Shown: one piece after another, positions 12,948 through 14,305 of the stretch
How positions within the stretch are numbered: position 1 is the first letter of the stretch
How the letters are laid out: each line of letters begins with the position of its first letter
Assembly: GCA_948434855.1 (NCBI GenBank)
Contig: CAOJFR010000028.1
Coordinates: 1-14,305, forward strand
Direction of reading: 5' to 3'
Source: an uncultured Clostridia bacterium
GTDB lineage: Bacteria; Bacillota; Clostridia; Christensenellales; UBA1242
Length of the DNA: 14,305 nucleotides
Made by a program: the position numbers and the translations under genes
The notes under the pieces: generated by a model
Told to the model about the DNA's origin: nothing
What the model saw: only the letters and a program-made list of their open reading frames with translations
Database searches by the model: none

Positions 12948-13751
12948 ATGATGGAATCAAAAAAGAAAAAGAAAATCATTTTTTTGAGCGTTGCCATTGC
13001 TTTGGTGGTTGTAGTTGCAGTTTCTGTTCTACTTTACTCTTTTTATGGTTCTAAAAAGAAAAAGGATGACCCAAACAACGCTGGAAATGTTTCTAACAAT
13101 CAAACAGTTTCTGGCATTTATGACTATACTAACGCAGGCAATGATTCAATTTTGGAAAAAGTTTTATCAACTGGAAAGTATCAAGGAAAATATAAGCTTA
13201 GCGGTATTCAATCTGTTGAATTTAATATGTGGTCTGAAACCAACCCTAATGGACTTACTGCAGAAAAAATTAAAGAGCTTTATAACACCAAGGGCGTTAA
13301 AGATGCAAATGGATTTGCCCAATATCTTTTGAAAAGACGAAGTGACAAAGGCGATGTGTTTAACATTAATTCAATAACTTCTAGCACCGGCGGAACTGAA
13401 GACTATGGTGTGTTTGATGCGACATCTAGCACAAAAGCCTATAAACCTAGCACAGCCAAGGTTTATGGAGATGAAACACTTGCGGTTGTTGTGTTTGATA
13501 ACCCAAATGGATATGACAAAGAAAACTTCTTTATTTGTAATGATGACACAAACAACCACTACTTTTATATTTCACTCACCTATGATGCAAAGTCTGATGC
13601 TTCAAATGTTTCTGACGGCAACACAAAAAAAACTAGAACAATTTATGTGTTTGAAAATGTTTATGATAAAAACATTAAAGACTTGAGACTTTTTACCGTT
13701 GCTTATGCTTATACACTTGTTCCACCAGCTGACATTAATTATGATTTTTAG
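12948..13751 (+). CDS. Signal-anchored extracytoplasmic protein, 267 aa
   Basis: No family recognised. KKKKK at residues 5-9 is followed by a hydrophobic helix at about 10-31 (IIFLSVAIALVVVVAVSVLL), then KKKKDD and an Asn/Ser-rich linker (43-54). There is no lipobox Cys, so it is either anchored by this helix or cut after it. The outer domain (55-267) starts SGIYDYTNAG and is rich in Asp, Asn, Thr and Tyr, with strand-like segments ETLAVVVFDNP, HYFYISLTYDA and RTIYVFENVY suggesting a beta domain. ATG 12948 is directly followed by a second ATG; a GGGAG site eight bases upstream fits either. It has the strongest promoter in the window, so it may be abundant. A lipoprotein gene follows after 39 bases, possibly on the same transcript. 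Confidence 0.85.
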   Translation: MMESKKKKKIIFLSVAIALVVVVAVSVLLYSFYGSKKKKDDPNNAGNVSNNQTVSGIYDYTNAGNDSILEKVLSTGKYQGKYKLSGIQSVEFNMWSETNPNGLTAEKIKELYNTKGVKDANGFAQYLLKRRSDKGDVFNINSITSSTGGTEDYGVFDATSSTKAYKPSTAKVYGDETLAVVVFDNPNGYDKENFFICNDDTNNHYFYISLTYDAKSDASNVSDGNTKKTRTIYVFENVYDKNIKDLRLFTVAYAYTLVPPADINYDF

Positions 13752-13790
13752 AATATAATATAGAGTTTTAATTATAAGGAGAATAAAATT

Positions 13791-14305
13791 ATGAGTAAAA
13801 TTAAAGAAACTATTGCAAAAATTTGTTCAACCATAGCAATTATTCCTATTGCTTCACTTGCTCTTATTGCTTGCACCAATAACAGCGACGCTGAAAACAA
13901 AAAAGATAATGCTGACAACACTTCTAATATTAGCAACCCTAGACCAAACCCTAAGCCAGACGAAACACCTGATATTAGCGATGACAACAAAGAAGTTCAC
14001 TCTCTTGCTGGACTTTATTCTTTTACCAGAAACTTTGATGTGAATGACATTGTTTTTGAAAACGAAGAAGAGCTTGTTACATTCTTTAAAACTAAAGACG
14101 TTAATGGTGCAAAAAAAGCTGCTGTTGAACTTGGCTTTTATGATTTTGTCAACTCTATTATGAAACACGAGGACAAAGAAGTTGCTGTGATTTTTTCTAA
14201 CAACGAATTTGATGGCTTCCGTGCTTTTACTTATGTTGAAAAAACATCTGACCTTTCATATAGAACTTATGAAGAAAAAGGTCATAAATATAAAGTTACG
14301 GAAGA
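13791..14305 (+). CDS. Putative lipoprotein, 3' end outside window
   Basis: From ATG 13791 an open frame of 171 codons runs off the window edge. The start has a well-spaced AAGGAG (13776-13781). The N-terminus is a lipoprotein signal: a basic start, a hydrophobic core and lipobox LIAC with Cys 28. A linker rich in Asn, Asp and Pro follows (29-66, with PRPNPKPDETP), then a domain beginning HSLAGLYSF with acidic and aromatic residues. I recognise no family. It follows the signal-anchored protein gene by 39 bases with no terminator between. A TATAAT at 13754-13759 has only a poorly spaced -35 (CTGACA, 19 bases), so co-transcription from 12871 is likely. Probably an outer-surface membrane lipoprotein. 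Confidence 0.85.
   Translation, partial: MSKIKETIAKICSTIAIIPIASLALIACTNNSDAENKKDNADNTSNISNPRPNPKPDETPDISDDNKEVHSLAGLYSFTRNFDVNDIVFENEEELVTFFKTKDVNGAKKAAVELGFYDFVNSIMKHEDKEVAVIFSNNEFDGFRAFTYVEKTSDLSYRTYEEKGHKYKVTE

Noticed and set aside
13854..14168. Minus-strand open frame within the last lipoprotein gene
   Set aside because: It is a shadow of the plus-strand frame, which has a ribosome site, signal peptide and lipobox.
12948..14305. The two exported proteins as tandem paralogues (SGIYDYT versus AGLYSFT)
   Set aside because: Resemblance is limited to a few residues and does not extend through the domains.
1..14305. CRISPR arrays, tRNA or rRNA genes, insertion sequences or prophage genes
   Set aside because: No regularly spaced repeats, tRNA-like cloverleaf, transposase or integrase motifs were seen on either strand.

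Overview
The window is an AT-rich stretch of a low-GC Bacillota genome, most likely a spore-forming Clostridia-type bacterium. Reasons: Firmicutes-style L27 with a removable N-terminal leader next to its Prp protease, a SpoIVFB-like intramembrane protease, FloA, purine-rich Shine-Dalgarno sites, sigma-A promoters, and the standard code (TGA ends the prp gene, TGG is used for Trp). No rRNA, tRNA, CRISPR array, insertion sequence or integrase is visible. Coding density is high and no gene-free stretch exceeds 300 bases.

Layout. 1-377: 3'-truncated lipoprotein gene (-). 474-2073: unknown soluble protein and inorganic pyrophosphatase ppa (-), probably one transcript. 2163-4387: floA followed by a membrane-anchored, highly charged protein (-), one operon with a clear promoter and terminator. 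4548-6069: a divergent pair, a small HExxH zincin (-) and an OGG1-type 8-oxoguanine glycosylase (+). 6162-7900: an unknown helical protein and an FMN-binding split-barrel protein (both -), each with its own promoter and terminator. 7992-9068: the canonical rplU-prp-rpmA operon (-) with a leader RNA region. 9089-9859: a candidate ADP-ribosyltransferase-fold gene (-). 9952-10806: spoIVFB-like (-). 10897-11673: MinD-like ATPase (-). 11813-12820: MreB-like actin homologue (+). 12948-14305: two exported proteins (+), the second cut by the window edge.

Region 7992-12820 reads as a rearranged version of the classical Bacillus cluster mreB-mreC-mreD-minC-minD-spoIVFA-spoIVFB-rplU-ysxB-rpmA. mreB has been turned round, mreC, mreD, minC and spoIVFA are missing, and an unrelated gene sits between spoIVFB and rplU. 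Both cytoskeletal ATPases have lost residues normally essential for nucleotide hydrolysis: MreB-like K9 and N156 instead of Asp, and MinD-like A11 instead of the signature Lys. This degenerate MinD/MreB pair, transcribed divergently from one 139-bp region, is the most interesting object in the window.

A second pattern is regulatory. Three genes (ogg, the ADP-ribosyltransferase-like gene, the minD-like gene) have a -10 box only 6-7 bases before the ATG and no Shine-Dalgarno site, so their mRNAs are predicted to be leaderless. Most of the other genes have clear Shine-Dalgarno sites. spoIVFB has a sigma-E-like promoter that would leave only about four bases of leader.
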